From: Pholiota molesta
Lineage: Eukaryota; Basidiomycota; Agaricomycetes; Agaricales; Strophariaceae
DNA length: 64,000 bases
Assembly (NCBI GenBank): GCA_014925825.1
Contig: JACGCK010000174.1
Span: 30,820 to 94,819 of the forward strand
Direction of reading: 5' to 3'
Shown here: positions 21,907 through 32,198 of the stretch, piece by piece
How the letters are laid out: the number at the start of each line of letters is the position of its first letter
How positions within the stretch are numbered: the stretch's first letter is position 1
Program-made: the position numbers and the translations under genes
The notes under the pieces: generated by a model
What the model was told of the DNA's origin: nothing
Database searches by the model: none
Seen by the model: only the letters and a program-made list of their open reading frames with translations

Positions 21907-22633
21907 ACCAGTTGTCAATTCAGATAGAAACTCTGATTCTGTGCTCGAAATCATAAATGTACGATGATCATGGCCTAGTACTCGACGTTACTTCCGTCGA
22001 GACCGGACATGGTTGTTGAGATCCATAGATAGATGGTTGATCCGACTTGTCTGCGATTTGCAGGTTGAGGAGGCGGCATTACGACCAGTCGCCTATTTGT
22101 GGCTCATCCACTTCAGATCTTAACGTCATGGGATTAAGATAGACTTGAGATTTCACGTATGTTTGTGCAGATCCATGAAGATCAAGTTTCAGAGATGTTC
22201 CTGTAAGGCGGAATGGTTCTTTGTGGTATGATTAGTGCAATACGCAGACCACAAAATGCGTCTACAATTCACTGTAAGTATGCTTCTTCTTCTTGATCAG
22301 CCGGGCTTTCTGCAAATCGGGAAGACACTTCGTGTCATTTTATAAGACATACAATACAGGTCAATCTCCAGTTAATTTAGGGCACCAATGAAATTACTAT
22401 AGAGGATAATTAATATTCTTTATGTCTTACTCATTTCTCCATATCTTACTCACTATATCTGGCCTGGAACGATTTTCGCGTGTGTACCTATGTAGTACCG
22501 TCTGCTGACCCATGAAGATGGCCTACAAATTTTAAAATCGGAATCAGACCCTTTACACCGTTCCATTTCCTTATTCACTTTGGCTCTTGAATACTACCGG
22601 TAAGGAACACCGTTCAAGATTTTATTTGTGCCT

Positions 22634-23638
22634 CTATCCCTATGTTGCTACATCAGGCTATGTGGGAGTTGTCTGTTGGTTGTCTGGACCGCTGGATGTA
22701 AGTACGTGCTGAAGGACATCAGATAAGATAAGATAAATCTGATAGATGTGACTGATTATGTAACCATTGGACATTGTCCAATTTACCATCACGCCGGCTC
22801 CTTCACCTCAACATCACTAAGCTTCCGATGTTCCAACTTCCAAATCAACGTCGAAGTTAATCTATACTAATAGCCCAAGGCTGTTCTCCTCCAAGTAATA
22901 ACTATTCGACGATTGAACTCTTTTGCATCGTTTACGTCATTCAACAATGGCCAGCAAATGACCATTGGCGGGGATGGGAGAAAACGACGGTGCTAAGTCT
23001 CTTCATGACCACAGATAACATGATTTTCCGTCTTTTTCTGTTCTAACATTTCTCTGTTGGTTTCTTAGGACAAGCATGTTCATCGCTTAAGTGGCTGGGT
23101 ATGGAAGGGTATGGAGCTGCTCAGCGAGAAACGTGTCCAGTGCTTGTTGCTCACACGACAAACCTTATCTAAACTATGGAGGCCGACGGGTTGTGAGCCG
23201 CTCTAAACAAAGAAAAGCCGCACCATGATAGTAACTTGTCCACATCTGACCTGGTACTCACATCCTAAATGCAGCTGACGACAGCGAATTTGGCTGGCGA
23301 ACGTGTGTGTGTGACTGGCCAATCAGAATCGACTACTCCAGGTCGTGTGCAAGGAAATAATTCTGGCACGTTTCTTGTGCACACGAGCATTGCCGCGACG
23401 ATAGCAAATCCAATGAAGGTATCGGTTATCATACTGCTAGACACCTCAAGTAGGGATCCTCCAAGCCAACCCCTCTTCCTTCTTCCCATCTACTTGTTCA
23501 CCCCAAGTCCATGCCCGAGACGCACAAGGGTCCATACGCAGCCAGTGTAAACCCCCCAAGACGCGCCAAGCGTGCCGCTCCCCTTCTTCCGCCCAAGAAG
23601 CCCCGCAATCTTCCACGTCGGTCGCACCTCGGCCTATC
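22634..23638. other. Intergenic region upstream of the bHLH gene
   Basis: About 1 kb between the duplicated arm and the bHLH start. It contains a GATA cluster at 22721-22744 (listed separately). Short ORFs around 23265-23550 look like chance and probably lie in the 5'UTR of the transcription factor gene. Confidence 0.4.
22721..22744. promoter_or_regulatory. Tandem GATA-factor sites
   Basis: Three AGATAA units in immediate tandem (AGATAAGATAAGATAA) followed by TGATAG. HGATAR is the core site of fungal GATA regulators (nitrogen, light, iron). They lie about 900 bases upstream of the bHLH start. Confidence 0.4.
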
Positions 23639-25296
23639 ATGCCTATGAAGCCGTATACCCCACGGGCAACCACCACAGCCTCAGACCCCGCCGAGCCTCC
23701 CCCGCCACCTGCGAAACGCGGGCGCAAGCCTGGTCCGCTTTCTCGTACGGCACGCGAGGCACAGCGCCGGCTGAACCACTCCATCATCGAGAAGGCACGC
23801 CGGACGAAGATCAACGACGCGCTTGCAGCGCTGAAGCAGCTCGTACCCGTCAATTACGGCCAGCAGCAGCCCGCTGACCCTACGGCGGGGTCGCGTGAGC
23901 ACCGCGGTGGTGATGAAGATGACGAGGACGATAATGATGAAGACGGCGATTACGAAGAAGGCGGGCCTGTGAAGAAGAGTAAGAATAGCTCTACGACAAC
24001 CGCACCTAAACCCAAGGGGAAGAAAGAAGAGAAGGAGAAAGAGTTCAAGCTCGAGATCCTCATCCGCACCGTATCATTCCTGCAGGACCTGCTCAAACGA
24101 GTCGCTACCCTCGAGGACGGTTCCGCTACGACTGCTAGTAAAGCTGTACCTGCCTGCCTACCGAGTCCTCAAGAATCTCGCCCCCTACTTGCCCCACTTG
24201 TAACGGACGATTAGATAAAGCTCGGCGCCAACCTCAAACCAAGAAACGGAAGCGGGCCCTGTCACCGAGCGATGACCCATATACTACAGACAACGACGAT
24301 AACGACGAGCGCGATATCCCGCGTGAACGTACCCGAGCCTCATCATTGCGGCCCGCGAAAATCCCTCGTCGCTCCCACAACACCAACGCTAACGCCCCGC
24401 ACGCTCCTATCTCCTCGCCCGCTGCCGGCTCGCCTTCCATCCCCTCAGCGCCCGTCCCGCTCTCCGTCCCCATGCCCACGGCCCAGAGTCACGTCGACCG
24501 CCTCCCGTCAATCTCGTCCTGGCTGCACCCGCTCGACCCTATCATCGACCCGCAGCTTCTCGCTGCATCGTCGTCAGTGGGCGGCAATAGCTCAGGAGCG
24601 CCGGGTGCTGGTACGAGTGACAAAGGCGGCCCCGGCCCGGGGTCGAACGCGTACCTCCCCTCGCCACCTGCGTCTGCCCACTTCGTGCCTGTACGCAATG
24701 CGCATGGGCAGCCGCCGCTGCTCAACCTCGGGCCGGTGGCTACGGCGGCGATGGTCAGCAACGGCGCCAGCACCGGAACCAGTACCAGCACCAGCAGCGC
24801 TGCGGGCGCCAGTGGGAGGGCGCATGCGCAGAACCGCACGGCCGAGGACGAGTCCGCTGCGTCCCTCCTGCTCCAAATCGCCGCCTCGCCGACGTTCCGC
24901 GCGGTGCGCTCGTCCTCGTTCTCCTCCGCTTCCTCCTCCGCCTCCGTTTCCGCGTCGATGCCCGCGCCAGATGCGACTACTTCCACTGCGCGCCGCAGCC
25001 CCGTTTCGCCTGCGCTGTCATACCGATCTCGCGCAGAGTCTGGAGGCGGCGGGAACGCGACATCGCCGGGTGGGTGGGCGCTGCAGGACCCGTCGCAGTT
25101 TACGCTGCATTCGGGCGTGCGCGGGCGGCCTGGTCCGGAGCGCGAGCGCGAACGTGAACGCGAATGGGGCTCGGAGAAGGGACAGGCCGAGCTGCATCAG
25201 CACCAGCACCAACAACAGGTCCAGACGCCTAGCTCGCTGCTGGGGCTGAACTTGGGGCTTGGGGGTACGGCGTTGTTGGGCGGGAGGAGGTTCTGA
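23639..25296 (+). CDS. bHLH transcription factor
   Basis: The N-terminus is Pro-rich with a basic RGRKPGP patch. A Myc-type basic region follows (REAQRRLNHSIIEKARRTKI: H-x3-E-x3-R pattern that reads E-box DNA), then helix 1 (NDALAALKQLVP). A long acidic loop (DDEDDNDEDGDYEE) and helix 2 (EFKLEILIRTVSFLQDLLKRV) complete the domain. The first reading frame stops at 24212, but a second frame with strongly biased codons runs from about 24140 to 25296 and has the conserved motif VDRLPSISSWLHP seen in related fungal bHLH proteins, plus Ser/Ala-rich low-complexity sequence. The two must be joined; an intron 24139-24214 (GTAAAG to GATTAG) restores the frame. A downstream stretch CPTCNGRLDKARR read in frame two suggests an alternative junction or a base error. 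Nuclear; targets not predictable. Confidence 0.8.
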
Positions 25297-26399
25297 TTAC
25301 GCTCTTTGCTTGCTTGTTTGCTGATTGGCATTTTTCTCATCACTACGATGGAGTTGATGTGGTCTTGCGCTTGTGGATGGACGCACGGCAGGCGTCGTAT
25401 GTATACTCATAGTTATACCTCTTTTATTGGACCTGCTTTTTCGTTCTTCTCTTTTTCGCTTTTAGATTATCCATACTTGAAATCTTTTCAATAAACTCTT
25501 CTTTTTTTGCGTTCGGTTTTCTTGTCCCTCTTACCTGTATCATTTATTCCGAATTCAACAGAACGTGTACCTCCAGTGTCTGCTGTAGATAACCAGCGCG
25601 CTCGTCTACATTATTGTACTAAACAGCCAGACGAGAGAAAATTGCTCTTATTTGAGGACCAGTCTAAAATGATCTTGCAGAGCACAGTCTAGAGCGAGTA
25701 TATTTGGGCTATCCTCCTCCGTGGCCCCAAGGCCATTACATAAATGATAAAATCCACCGGATGTCCTTGATAGTGACCATGCAGCAAGTGGCTGATCATT
25801 CTGGACAATTGATGCTTCGTGAACGAAGTTTAGTGAAGAACTTTTCCAAGACCGATTTAGAGTCTAGAAGAACGTGTGTCAACGTATATGCATATGTTTT
25901 ATGTTTATACATGCTAACGCCTATGAATGCGGAGTGCGATGTTGCAGAACAAGCTGTGAAGGTCATATGTCTGCCTGTTTAGATACTCGCCCCTATGGAA
26001 TAAGGGGTATTCGATAGTATTCTCTATCGATTACTATCGTGCCAGTGAGCGATGGCGAAGAGTTGTTTGGAAGCTCGGAACATAGAACATATCGATCATC
26101 TGGCGTGAAAGCCGCGGCTTTGACGTGTTCCAATTATATTCCGACTAGTAGGTAGTATATACAAGGTGTAGAAGGCAGATTCTTGAGTGCTTGAGCACTT
26201 GAGTTCCGAATATCTGGCTTACGCAAATCCGTCCAGTTCTGAGGCGCGCAAAGCTAAAAAATAGCTTACCATGGAACGATGGTCTTTTGAGCCTTGCTAT
26301 CGTGTATATACTCGCAAAAAAAAATACTGTATTGAGATATCGATCGTGTTCTGAAGGCGGCAAATTAGCGAGCCGAAGCGATGCATCGTCTACTACCGC
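25297..26399. other. Intergenic region, nothing recognised
   Basis: AT-rich 3' flank of the bHLH gene (AATAAA at about 25489) and sequence up to the second duplicated arm. No supported gene. Confidence 0.4.
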
Positions 26400-27093
26400 C
26401 TGTTGTAATGCACAAAAGAAGTCTTCAACGGTGTTTTCTACCAGTGTTATTCAAGAGCTAAAGTAAATAGGAAGATAGAACGGTGTAAAAGTTCTGATTC
26501 TGATTTTCGAATCGTCAGTTATCTTCATTGGTCAGAAGACAATACTCCATGCGTACACACGAAAATCTTTGACCAGGCTGAATATAGTGAACGAAAATAT
26601 GGAGAAATGTGTTAGACGTAGGGGGATATTCTCAATAGAAATTCAATTGATGGGCCCTACTTTGAACGGAGATTGACCTATATGTCTTTTCAAATTACAC
26701 GAAGTGTCTTCCCTATTTGCAGAAAGCCCGACTGATCATGAAGAAGCATACTTACAGTGAATCGTAGACGCATTTTGTGGTCTGCGCATTGCGCTAATCA
26801 TACCAAACCGCCTTATGGGAATATCTCTGAAACTCTACGATCTTCATGGATCTCAACAAAAATATGTTAATCTCAAGTATATGTTTTTTAATCCCATGAC
26901 GTTCTGTGCCGTCTGAATATGAGGTGGATGTGCTAAGAATAGATGACTTGCCAGTGCCTCTCCTCAACCCGCAAATCGCAGACAAGTCGGATCATTCATC
27001 TATTTGAGAATCCGTGTCCGGTCTCGACGGATGACTTTTGCGTATGTATGTATGTATGTTTTCAAGCCATCGACTTTCGCGATTAGAATTGAC

Positions 27094-27155
27094 AAGCCGT
27101 GAGCGGTGTCGACAATTGCGCCGCAAATGTCGGGGTCGGCGATTTTCTGAAGCGT
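27094..27155 (+). promoter_or_regulatory. Conserved promoter block of secreted-protein copy 3
   Basis: Contains CAATTGCGCCGCAAATGTCGGG and GTCGGCGATTTTC, matching (in gene orientation) the blocks at 21865-21906 and 19071-19107. Confidence 0.5.
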
Positions 27156-27194
27156 CTCTGCTTCACTTGTAGCTTGACATAATGGTTTGGATTG

Positions 27195-27201
27195 TATAAA
27201 A
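27195..27201 (+). promoter_or_regulatory. TATA box of secreted-protein copy 3
   Basis: TATAAAA, about 60 bases before the 5'UTR intron donor (27257) and 165 before the ATG. Confidence 0.5.
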
Positions 27202-27359
27202 TGGGCCAGTCGCTTTACTCAGTTCCTCAGTTTCAAAGCTTCATCCACTTGATCAGGTATGTTTTCAGCTCCGGACCTTCAATTACTGCAGTTTCTAATA
27301 TTTTCACCATATTCAGCTCATCAAGGTCTTTGTAACAAAGCACAAATCTATCAGCCACA

Positions 27360-27710
27360 ATGAAGTTCTTCGCCGCCCTCTTGACCATCGCCGTTGCACC
27401 TTTGGCGCTCGCCGCACCCGCCACTGCCGGCACCTTCTCCGTCGCCGGCTACAGCTCGGGCTCCTGCTCGACCTCCAGCAGCCTCGTCGAGACCATTGCC
27501 GGAACCCAAGCTTACTCCGGAACTTGCTTCTCCCTCGCCTCCCCGATGGCGTCCTTTAATGTTATCATGAACGGCGGGTGCAGCATCACCTCTTTCTACT
27601 TCGACAGCGCGTGCTCCAATGCGTACGGATCCGATGATGGAACTCCTTGGGCTGCTGGGTGCCAGACCTTTGCGGCTGGCTCGATGGGATCGTTCAAGGT
27701 CACCTGTTGA
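27360..27710 (+). CDS. Small secreted six-cysteine protein, copy 3
   Basis: Single coding exon, 116 residues. Signal peptide MKFFAALLTIAVAPLALA with likely cleavage near AAPATAG. The mature part has six cysteines at residues 36, 56, 74, 85, 101 and 116, the last at the C-terminus. It is rich in Ser/Gly/Ala with very few charged residues, which fits a compact disulphide-bonded extracellular protein. A 5'UTR intron runs 27257-27316 (GTATGT...TTCAG). The gene is in opposite orientation to copies 1 and 2. No known family recognised; an effector or surface protein is an inference from size, secretion and Cys content only. Confidence 0.83.
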   Translation: MKFFAALLTIAVAPLALAAPATAGTFSVAGYSSGSCSTSSSLVETIAGTQAYSGTCFSLASPMASFNVIMNGGCSITSFYFDSACSNAYGSDDGTPWAAGCQTFAAGSMGSFKVTC

Positions 27711-27715
27711 ATATG

Positions 27716-28707
27716 AGAAGGTCGCAACAATGAGGGTTCTGTACAGACCATTTTCTTCGGGTTCTAGTATTATTTTCAGCTTAGTAAATCGTGCGTGCTA
27801 GATACTGGAACAGAACTATGCGGAGGATTGTCGTCCTCCAAAATTTTATCTGTACTGCGAAGCAATTGTGAAGTGTCATTAAAATACTGAGAGCTTCGCA
27901 AGTATAAATTATTGGTTCACCCTAAGCCCCGAACGTCCTCTTGCCCAAGGTTTCATTTATATACCTAAAGCCTAATTGATTAATCCCTAAGTCCTAAGCC
28001 CTAAGCCCTAAATCCTAAGCCCTAAATCCTAAGCCCTGAGCCTCAGCCCTAGAGCGCATCCTAAGAGGCATAGAGACATGCGAGCTGGAGTGGCAGGAGT
28101 TTGGTGGACAAGATCAAGGCAGTGCCGAAATATCCCGTGAACTAATAAAAAGCTGGACTTCGAATACTATAGGAATTTTTGGATATAGCCCGAGTTCAGC
28201 TTCCAGTCCATATAAGGGTTGAAAATTTTTTAGACCAATTATTTGCGGGGGCTAGGCTTTGAAAATACCGAAAGTAAATCAGGATTGGTGCTAAGTATTC
28301 TATGACGATGTATCTTGGATGTATCTTTCTGACTGTGGATGCTTTTTGAGGTTGATTTCCTAAGTTTATCGCTTCAATTCCCTTTCAGAGACAGCATTAC
28401 CACAGTACCGAGCTCTCACTGATGGGCCTACAACTGGCCCAAGCTCAGGCTAGCGCGACGGTGAAGCTTCAGAGCTTCAGATTGCTTTAGCGCTAGTAGT
28501 GGTAGCGCTTCGGCTTCAATCACCACAAAGTGGCACCACGGTTCACGTGAATACTAAGTAGTTACAGTACCTACCGGCTTCCGGTTACCGGTCCTCTGCT
28601 TTGTCCCCCTAGGTCCCTCTTCGTCTGTTGACCTTATATTTCTGGATATCTTATAAGAATCAGCCTCCTCACCTCTTTGGACTGATAAATAGAAACTCAT
28701 AGATGTC
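27716..28707. other. Intergenic region with telomere-like array
   Basis: No gene recognised. Apart from the CCCTAA-like array the stretch is AT-rich and leads into the promoter of the alpha/beta hydrolase gene. AGCTTCAGAGCTTCAG and related GCTTC repeats occur near 28464-28515. Confidence 0.4.
27985..28051. repeat. Degenerate interstitial telomere-like repeat
   Basis: About nine consecutive CCTAA-containing units, alternating between CCCTAAG/TCCTAAG and CCCTAAA/TCCTAAG forms with a mostly 7-base period, decaying into CCCTGAGCCTCAGCCCTAGAG. This resembles the CCCTAA strand of the TTAGGG telomere repeat used by basidiomycetes, but is internal and degenerate. Confidence 0.6.
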
Positions 28708-30305
28708 ATGAAACCCAATGCGTACACCCAACCTCCTCCATTTACCTGGGATCCTGTCGAGTTACGCCGTATTCTCCCCATATACCCTCCACCCGAACCT
28801 CTAGACTATCCACCTCTTCCATCGCCTCCTCGCAAGCCATCGTTCGAAGGTTGGACTTTGTCAACGCATCTATTCCCCGCTTGTTACCTGCGCACGACAC
28901 GACCTGCGCCTGAACCCTTAATCCCGCCACCACATGTTTCCAAGGATGAGAGAAAGCGTTTACTAGCGCAGGCACTACAGGAGCTCAAGGAGCTACGGAC
29001 GAGCCGCGTTACGGATGGATATCCACAAGTTTTGTGGAATTGCGTCAACAGATACGTGAGGACGGACCTGGGCGAGCGCAACGGCACGGGGCTCACATTG
29101 TCGTTTTACCATGCAAATGGATTTCCGAAGGAGGTATGTGTAGATTTTTGTTACGGACGTGCTTGTTGACTGATGGAATATGATAAGATTTTTGAGCCAA
29201 CCCTAGAGGATCTGTTCAACTCTGCAGCTGCGACACTCGTTGACGAAGTTTGGGTCTGGGAGGCCGTGCAGCACGGCGATGCTGCCCTTGTCAATGCCCC
29301 GTCCGCGTCCGGGATTTGTGAGTCTTTCAGTCCGTTTGCTAAATAGAGAATATTGACGTATAATTCTTCCAAGTTGACTGGTATGACAATGGTCGCGATA
29401 TTGCAAACTTCCTCCTACATTTCATACCCACTAGCGCCACCACCGGCGCCCTTCCAACGCACCTTCCTCGGGTCTCACCTGAGGAGACTGCAGTGCGACT
29501 AGAGAACGGGTTCATAGAGCGCAAACTTGTTGCTATCGGGCACTCTTTTGGCGGATGCACATCGTAAGCTTAATTCCCATCCAATATCCAACACACAATC
29601 GATGTTTGTTACCTTACCAGTGCTCTCGCCGCAACACTTTACCCTCATCTCTTCTCCGCGCTCTACCTCATCGACCCGGTCATCCTCCAACCAGACGAAA
29701 AAGCCTGGGCCACGGCGACACGCCGCAGCCTCGCCCCGGGCGCTCTGAGCCGGCGCACCTCCTGGCCCTCCCGCGCCGCCGCGCTCGCGTCCTTCCAGGC
29801 CTCGCCCTTCTTCTCCGTCTGGGACCCGCGCGTCCTGCAGCTCTACGTCGAGTGCGGGCTGACCGACGACGCGGGCGGCGGCGTGCGCTTGAAGATGTCC
29901 GGCGTGCAGGAGGCGGTGGTGTTCGCGGAGGAGCACAGCCAGTTCGAGGTGTTCTGCCGGGTCGCTGCGCTCGACCCTCGTGTGGCGCTGCGCTGGGCGA
30001 CGCCTGGGCGCCCTGGCGCGCGCGAGCTTGGGATTCCTGGGACGACGCGGGAGAGGGTTTGGGTACGGAGGGCGAATGCGACGAATACCCGGATTGCAGG
30101 AGGGGGTCATTTGGTCAGTGTTTGGTCTATGTTCTTGGTAGACTACTGGTATTCGGCAGCTAACTGCTGTTGAACTCTATCCTAGATACCACAGGAGGCA
30201 CCGCAAGAGCTCGCAGAGGATCTGTCTGATTTCCTTCTCTGGGCTATTGCACCCGTCCTCAAAGCTAGTCGAGCAGAGCATTCACCTCCGAGGGCAAGTC
30301 TGTAG
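28708..30305 (+). CDS. Alpha/beta hydrolase-fold enzyme
   Basis: Five exons with consistent phases: 28708-29133, 29188-29317, 29374-29563, 29621-30113 and 30186-30305 (about 450 residues). The nucleophile elbow is GHSFGG (Ser in KLVAIGHSFGGCTS), split by the third intron just after it. Earlier strands read LTLSFYHANGFPKE (oxyanion side) and the block around TLVDEVWVWEAVQHGD. A later strand, LFSALYLIDPVI, carries a candidate acid, and the last-exon junction GGGHLIPQEAPQELAEDL supplies the catalytic His with the following lid helix. The N-terminal 60 residues are Pro-rich without a signal peptide, so intracellular. The family includes esterases and lactonases with many substrates; none can be assigned here. 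Confidence 0.85.
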
Positions 30306-30796
30306 GGGTTTGTTTGCATCATAACAGCTTCCTCAACCACGAGATATCCGCACTCATTGATACCATGGCCCGTGGTATGGCCGAAGGCTTAGGAGTGCAC
30401 GCGGCCGTAGCGTCAAAATATGCAGCGAAAGCAACAACGAAAGCGGGTTGATGAAATGTATGTATGTGACATGTGTGATGTAGCAATTGTGCGATGTAAT
30501 AAATAGTGTAAGTATTGTAACGAGCGATGTAAGGCAATCCAGATCCATGATGCCTACCTCCAAGGATACACCTGGATGTAGTATTTCGACAAACACGGAT
30601 GTATGGCACATTTCGCACCAGCAGGTTCCCGCCAACCACCTCCTGTCCTGGTGAAGTTGTTGCAGGACCAAAATACCCCCACAATAATATGAGAGGGAGT
30701 TACAGGGCGGCTGGACGGGGAAACATTTACATCCCTCGAAGCTGAAGTTACAAGAGTAGGAGAGGCCGAGATGACGTTGTTCGATGTGTGGGTGGA
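30306..30796. other. Intergenic gap between convergent genes
   Basis: 3' flanks of the hydrolase (+) and the DUF6533 gene (-). Antisense ORFs near 30319-30684 have no features. Confidence 0.4.
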
Positions 30797-32198
30797 TTAT
30801 TCATAGAACGACGTCAGACAGATCGTGTCGTCCGAGTCGTAGAAGCTTTCGGCGAGAGCCGACCTGTCGATCTCGTTGTACAGGGAGAGGTGGCGCAGTT
30901 GACGCCGGCGCGTGCTCTTGATCACGAGCTTCCGCATGTTAAGAATTAGTCTTGATGCCTACAATGCCTTCGCGTTAGGGTTGTACTTGACTGATCCATG
31001 AAAGACGCATACCCCTATTGATATGAGCGCAATGTACCAGCTATTGAAAACCGGCATGTGAACGGTTCGGAGGAATGAGTCATCGTACCAGACCAAGAGA
31101 TGGAAAATACGCACGCAAATGCCGCATTCCCGAGGTTACGGTTGACACTACGAAATACCTCGTAATGTCCCATCATAACAATTAGCAAGACTACAATACG
31201 GGTGCAATTAGCATTTTTCTGTGCAGATGACACACGACCGATGAGAATTATACACACCCAAGATCAACAAAAACGCAGCAAGGCCCTCTTTTAGCATCAG
31301 GGACGTTAGTGGTGTACGTGACGATCTGCGGTTAAGGAGTTTGTAGAAACTCGAGAAAAAGATAACCAGCTGGCTGAGGCTTGCCCCTACTCTATAATTA
31401 TAAAGAATATATCGTCAGTCACAACCGACCCGACTAACTATCTATAGGAAGGTAAAATCAACGCACCCAAATTGGACGAGAGTGCCGAGGTGAGCGACGG
31501 GGGGTTTGCAGTCAGTATTGTTCAGGTGATCGCTGACGATGCGAGTTGTTGCCCAAATTTCAAGTATCTGGGCGGTGAGTAATGAAATGAGAAGAATTTG
31601 TCTGAGTTGAAAGCTCTGATTATAGAGAGCGTATACTTGATGCCGCAGAGATGTGAATATATGGCAAGAGATACAAAACTGGAAACTCATCATACCTCGA
31701 AAGTACAGAATCATTTCCACCATCGTCAGTGTCAACTGTGCTATGATGATCTTGAATATAAAGGCATTGATACAATCATGGACTGTCGATTCCTCAATCT
31801 GCATTTTGTACGATGTGATTTCGCTCGCGCTGGAAACGGCAGGTGTAGGTAAACGGCATGGAGACAAGGACAATTCAGACTCACACTTGAGCGAACAGCA
31901 GACCATACCGTACCAAGAAATATAGCGCCTTAATAAGATTAAATCGTCCTCTTTAGACCATTCATGATTCGCCATAAATAACAGTCCATGAGAAAGCAGA
32001 TTGAAAACGCACTTCCATAGATATTCCACCTCATCGCTCCAGTGAATTACGAGCTCCCAAACTTGCATCGCCAATGCCGAAACTGTAACACAGAACACTG
32101 ATCAGTATAGTATTTAGCGCTCAAACCTTTCACTCACTTGATATCCCAGGAATGACCAAAGTATCCAGCAGGCCTGCGTTTGCGGTTGGGATGAACAT
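30797..32198 (-). CDS. DUF6533-type multi-spanning membrane protein
   Basis: Nine exons: 32198-32138, 32082-32013, 31928-31887, 31829-31696, 31635-31467, 31391-31258, 31190-31115, 31040-31013 and 30958-30797. The N-terminal block ISALAMQVWELVIHWSDEVEYLWK corresponds to the DUF6533 motif of a large basidiomycete-specific family of seven-helix proteins. Hydrophobic helices follow: FIFKIIIAQLTLTMVEMIL, then VYALYNQS, LLISLLTAQILEIWATT and LVIFFSSFYKLL. The C-terminal cytosolic tail is VIKSTRRRQLRHL...EIDRSALAESFYDSDDTICLTSFYE. I derived the ATG from MFIPTANAGLLDTL, which splices in phase to the motif. A receptor-like topology is likely, but no ligand or function is known for the family. The second acceptor of exon 7 was chosen because the earlier AG leads to a stop. 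Confidence 0.8.

Larger units (their letters stand above)
21300..22633 (-). repeat. Inverted segmental duplication, arm A
   Basis: From the gene for secreted-protein copy 2 to about 22633 the sequence matches, in reverse orientation, 26400-27715. Markers in order are the gene, promoter block, a stretch with ATGCGTCTACAATTCACT followed by GTAAGT at 22257, CACTTCGTGT, GGTCAATCTCC, CATTTCTCCATAT, and TTTACACCGTTC near 22550. Identity is visibly lower in non-coding parts (scattered indels) than in the gene. Boundaries are by eye. Confidence 0.7.
26400..27715 (+). repeat. Inverted segmental duplication, arm B
   Basis: Reverse-complement counterpart of 21300-22633, carrying copy 3 of the small secreted protein plus more than 900 bases upstream of it. 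The counterpart of the ATGCGTCTA...GTAAGT stretch lies on the minus strand near 26755-26780. Homology ends near 26400, beyond which the two flanks are unrelated. Confidence 0.7.

Noticed and set aside
24272..25249. 325-codon plus-strand Arg/Pro-rich ORF
   Set aside because: Wrong frame of bHLH exon 2; the parallel frame contains the conserved LPSISSWLHP motif.
29555..30163. 202- and 203-codon ORFs on both strands
   Set aside because: Shadows of the alpha/beta hydrolase exon 4 in a GC-rich stretch.
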